Assembly: GCA_015680685.1 (NCBI GenBank)
Contig: MNCI01000665.1
Location: 84,753-120,018, forward strand
Direction: 5' to 3'
DNA from: Gnetum montanum
Taxonomy: Eukaryota > Streptophyta > Gnetopsida > Gnetales > Gnetaceae
Length of the DNA stretch: 35,266 bases
Shown: positions 32,155-35,266 of the stretch, one piece after another
Layout of the letters: the number at the start of each line of letters is the position of its first letter
Position numbering within the stretch: the first letter of the stretch is position 1
The notes under the pieces: generated by a model
Database searches by the model: none
Seen by the model: the letters and a program-made list of their open reading frames with translations, nothing else
What the model was told of the DNA's origin: nothing
Made by a program: the position numbers and the translations under genes

Positions 32155-32741
32155 TTTTTGGTTTCATAACTAGTGCTTGTAGCCCAAGTTTATTTTGTCT
32201 AAGGGGTGTGCTTTGAATTCTCACTTAGTTTTTTTTTTTTTTGTGTTTTGTGTTTTGTGTTTTTATGCGTGAGAACCACACCATGCAAAGACTTTTTATT
32301 TTTATTGTCTCAGCTTTCGATAATTGGATAACATCGGAACGGTAAGAAAACTCAAAAAGAAAACATCCAAGCTCCCAAGAGGACGGCCAACACAAAAGCA
32401 TCAAGTTCCCTTGAAGTCACACCGTTTTCAATCATTGAGTCCTTCCTTAGTTTGAGAAATGCCCAGTCACCGATTCGTTAAAGTTCTTAATTGAAAGAGA
32501 CTGTACATTTCCAAGCCAAGAAAGACCATAGAACTTGGTGGATGGATGGATGAAGTGAACTCATTGTCTGCCATATCAAAAGAAACATACCTTAGTATCA
32601 ACATTGTGACTTAAAGGTAAAAACCAAACATTAGCAATCAATATGAAAACAGTTCATACCATCGTTTCGAACACTTATTGGGTGACAAACTTACAAGGTG
32701 GATCACACACACACACACAAAATGGAAAAATTATAACGATG

Positions 32742-32822
32742 TTGTAAAACAAAAATAAGAAAAGTTAAAGAAATTTGTAAAACAAAAACTAGAAAAGTTA
32801 AAGAAATTTGTAAAACAAAAAC
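32742..32822 (-). repeat. 33-bp tandem repeat in E4
   Basis: TTGTAAAACAAAAA... units start at 32742, 32775 and 32808, the last partial. The matching site in E3 (near 17060-17110) has essentially one unit, so the expansion is specific to E4. Confidence 0.85.
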
Positions 32823-32893
32823 ATGTAAGACAAAAATGTGTAAAACAGAAATGTGAAAAATAAAAAATTAAAAGAACTAAGGGCCCCATATGA

Positions 32894-35266
32894 TTAGCAT
32901 AGGTGGCCATCTCCCCCATGACTAAGTTGTAAGGGAGAGATCCGAAATAATGAGCGCCTGTTTGAATTTCTAAGAAATGCCCAACTTTTCCTAATTGATG
33001 ATCCTAGATTAAGGGGTGGAAGTTGGCGACGCTCATATTCCAATGTATATATGCTTTCATTATGGGCATGGGTTTCCTCAGTTCGTTCCATGCATATTTG
33101 GTTGCTCCTTCTAGTAGCTGTCAACCACGGGGTGTCTACTACTAGTTGTGTGGTTGCTACATACAGGCATCTTTATTTCAAAGTTTTAAGAGCACACCTG
33201 TTACATGGAGGCATTTCCTCCATGTCATCACCCGATGAATCACTGTATGTGATGCATGAAACTTTCCTCTTCTTGATCTTTCCACATATGTTTATCTTAG
33301 AGATTTCCAAGGAAAGATCGCGGATCCTAAGGCATGCATCTACTGTGCTAAGTCATGCCCTTCCCATTATAATTGGGAAGTCCCCTTCATTGTTGTTGAC
33401 TTTAATCACTAGGAAATCAGCTGGGTAACACCAGCCACACACAGTGGTAATAACATCCTCCACCAATCCCAAGGGAATGGTGATGGACTGGTCTGCCAAC
33501 TCTAGTTGGATGTTGCTCTTCTTAAGTTGGGGCAGGTTCCAGGCGTGATACATTTCTCGTGATATTAAGTTGACTCTGGAACCTGAGTTAAGAAGAGCTC
33601 GATGTGGTGCATTTCCATCGATTTGGAGGTAGATTAAGGAACTCCCAGGGTCAATTAGTTTCCTAGGAAGGTGGCCTACATTGATCTAGTCAGTTACGGT
33701 ATGGGTTAACATAACTGTATGCATTAAGCTCCGATTTTGGATGGAAGGGTGCTTTGAAGTATTAGACAATGATGGAGGAGTGTACATGGGCCCAACCGCT
33801 TGTTGTTGCAAGAGTTTGTCTAGGATTTTGGTTCTGAAGAAGGGTCTTCTCTTTTTACAGTTGTCAGAACCAGCAGCGGGTTGAACATTTACAGCTCTCG
33901 CAGCGTGATGTTGCTGCGATTGAGGAGGAAGTTCCCCTTGCATTGTTAGAGCAGGAGGTGTTACGGGAACTACTACTGGTGCAAGAGGTGCAGATGGATT
34001 AGGAGGATGGTGTAGGTATGGAGTGTCTCCTGGAGGAGAAGGAGTCCTTCTGAAGTACTCCTGAACTTGGTAGTAATGGTTGGAGGTTGTGTGACTCATA
34101 CAGTCAATTGGAGAAATCGGCTACTACACATAATATCCATAAGGGTTAGGCTACCGGTAAGGGTACTGATGTTTCGGCGATGGCATCCCCCATGATTATG
34201 GGTATTGCCACTACTGATGTTGTTCGATGGGCTGTGGTGGAGTTCCACTTGGATAATACATTAGTGGTGGGTGGAACTGCCTTGGGTTACCTTGTGAATA
34301 AGGTAACCACCAAGGTGTTTGCCATTGGTCGAGTCTTGGATTAAGCGCATACACCCCAGACTCCTGTAGATGTGAGATAATGGGGTAACATCCCTTAGGA
34401 TGGTCATAGTGGCAGATCTCACATCCACCGTCATTGTCTGTGTCAGAGTCCACAGCCACATCGGAGTTAGTGATTTTCCCCTTACCCTTGTTATGTGCAA
34501 GGCTTAAATCTCTCCACTTTTTCTTACCTTTGTCACTACTTTGTTCAACATTAGACTCTTCTACAATTTTTAAGATAGTTTCAATTTTATAGTCTAAGGA
34601 ACTCCATACGTCGTCTACCTTAGCCGCTATTTCTGTTGTTAATTTCTAGATCGACAAGGCTCTTCTGTTCACCAACTCTTCGATTGGTGACTCATCCTCT
34701 TCATCACAAAATTTCCCTCCCTTCTTTCGAAGAGAGGGATCACAGTTGTACTCTTCCGTACTTTCCCTTTTTTGTAGCTCACCTTCTTCTTTTGCTACTT
34801 GTTCCAACAAACTATGAACTTCATGGGCTCTAAGTTGTGAGAGTCTCCCTTAGGCGTAAGTCCCAAGGGTTCTTCTAGTTTCATGCCTTAGCCCATCCAC
34901 GATGTGGCAAAGTTGATCCCGCTGTGCATATCCATGGCCCGAGCAACGATGTAACAGGGTGTAATAGCGGGCCATGGCAACATCCAAGGGTTTGTGATTT
35001 CCTTGCATCCATCCTTGGATCTCCTTACACAAGTTGAACACTCTGGAGTACATTTGATACTTATCGTTAAATAGTTCTAACATCGTACTCCACCTCCTAA
35101 TGGTTTCCGGTTCTAAGGACTGGTACCAGCTCTTTGCTTCCTTGGTGAGTGTCCTTGGGAACAACTTAAGTTTTTGCCACTCATTTTCTATGTTTTGCAA
35201 GGCACAGGCATCGTGGAATGCCTGTAAATGATTTTGCAGATCTGCGTTGTATCCTCCTTCAAAACG
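32894..35266 (-). pseudogene. gag-pro: Gag-protease polyprotein of E4, stops only
   Basis: A single minus-strand frame runs from the window end to TAA at 32894 with no frameshift. Order: capsid-like part (34850-35266; WYQSLEPETI, LFNDKYQMY, SGHGY), charged linker, and zinc knuckle (34385-34423) whose last Cys is Tyr. A Pro-rich part (33690-34260) follows. The retropepsin has active site LLNSGSRVNLIS, with the catalytic Asp changed to Asn (33587-33589), then PLGLVEDV and FPIIMGRA. The residual pol tail ends QLSHGGDGHLC. In-frame stops lie at 34850, 34646, 34211, 34196, 34151, 34124, 34121, 33686, 33353 and 33173. Most read Gln, Arg or Trp in E3. RT, RNase H and integrase are deleted. The protein start lies outside the window. 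Confidence 0.88.

Larger units (their letters stand above)
30955..32893 (-). other. Long 3' non-coding region of E4
   Basis: Collinear with the 3' regions of E3 and E5. On the minus strand it holds a T-rich start with 33-bp tandem units (32742-32822), a 111-codon frame (31819-32154), the 20-base block (31700-31719), a second polypurine-like motif (31514-31524), and acceptor-like sites at 31303-31304 (before ATG) and 31135-31136. A (CA)n run lies at 32704-32719. Confidence 0.65.
30016..35266 (-). mobile_element. Non-autonomous gag-protease LTR element (E4), minus strand
   Basis: In plus coordinates: 3' LTR 30016-30941, polypurine tract 30942-30954, 3' region to about 32893, gag-protease frame from 32894 to the window end. 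The 5' LTR and gag start lie beyond the window. It has the same plan as E3, with a slightly larger pol deletion. The left flank GAATT (30011-30015) is the expected target duplication. Because it sits inside the E5 LTR, it is younger than E5. Confidence 0.9.

Noticed and set aside
33051-33428. 125-aa plus-strand frame
   Set aside because: Antisense to the E4 protease, which has clear retropepsin motifs on the minus strand.

Overview
The window is plant nuclear DNA, AT-rich and almost entirely made of transposable elements. No intact host gene, tRNA, rRNA, operon or CRISPR array was found. The evidence is LTR retrotransposons with TG...CA ends, 5-bp target duplications and a plant-type tRNA-Asp-like primer site, a LINE fragment, and a Helitron Rep-helicase gene with spliceosomal introns. 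A large, repeat-rich seed-plant genome fits; the species cannot be told from the sequence.

Layout. 1-1000 is AT-rich spacer with a 46-bp duplication flanking one N. 1001-1827 is a solo LTR (E1) with a perfect TATAG target duplication. 1833-5567 is spacer with several short direct repeats and an unusual GC-rich ACGCGT cassette. 5573-11375 is a structurally complete but non-autonomous Ty3-type element (E2) with ACAAC duplications and only a gag frame. 11799-12248 is a LINE reverse-transcriptase relic. After a 112-N gap, 12804-19707 is a second non-autonomous element (E3) with gag and protease but no RT, RNase H or integrase. 19708-21477 is low-complexity spacer. 21478-25720 on the minus strand is a decayed Helitron Rep/PIF1 helicase gene with three recognisable introns. 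25990-30015 is the 3' half of an autonomous relative (E5: RT end, RNase H, integrase, 3' region, first 198 bp of its 3' LTR). 30016 to the window end is a minus-strand element (E4, gag-protease type like E3) inserted into that E5 LTR.

How the parts relate. E1-E5 form one extended family: LTRs start TGATGAG and end CTCATCA, share the last ~25 bp, and the internal elements share the polypurine tract and a long 3' non-coding region. E3 and E4 keep the last residues of the pol polyprotein that E5 also has, so they look like internal-deletion derivatives of an E5-like donor, able to move only with proteins supplied in trans. All copies are old. Their reading frames are kept almost without frameshifts but are peppered with stops, most explained by C-to-T or G-to-A changes.

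The most interesting signals are: a conserved in-frame UAG between gag and protease in E3 and E4; a repeated, positionally conserved polypurine-like motif; a conserved splice-acceptor-plus-ATG block upstream of the 3' LTR in four elements; a 14-bp-period GATATC array in U3; and the atypical HUH region of the Helitron Rep protein.
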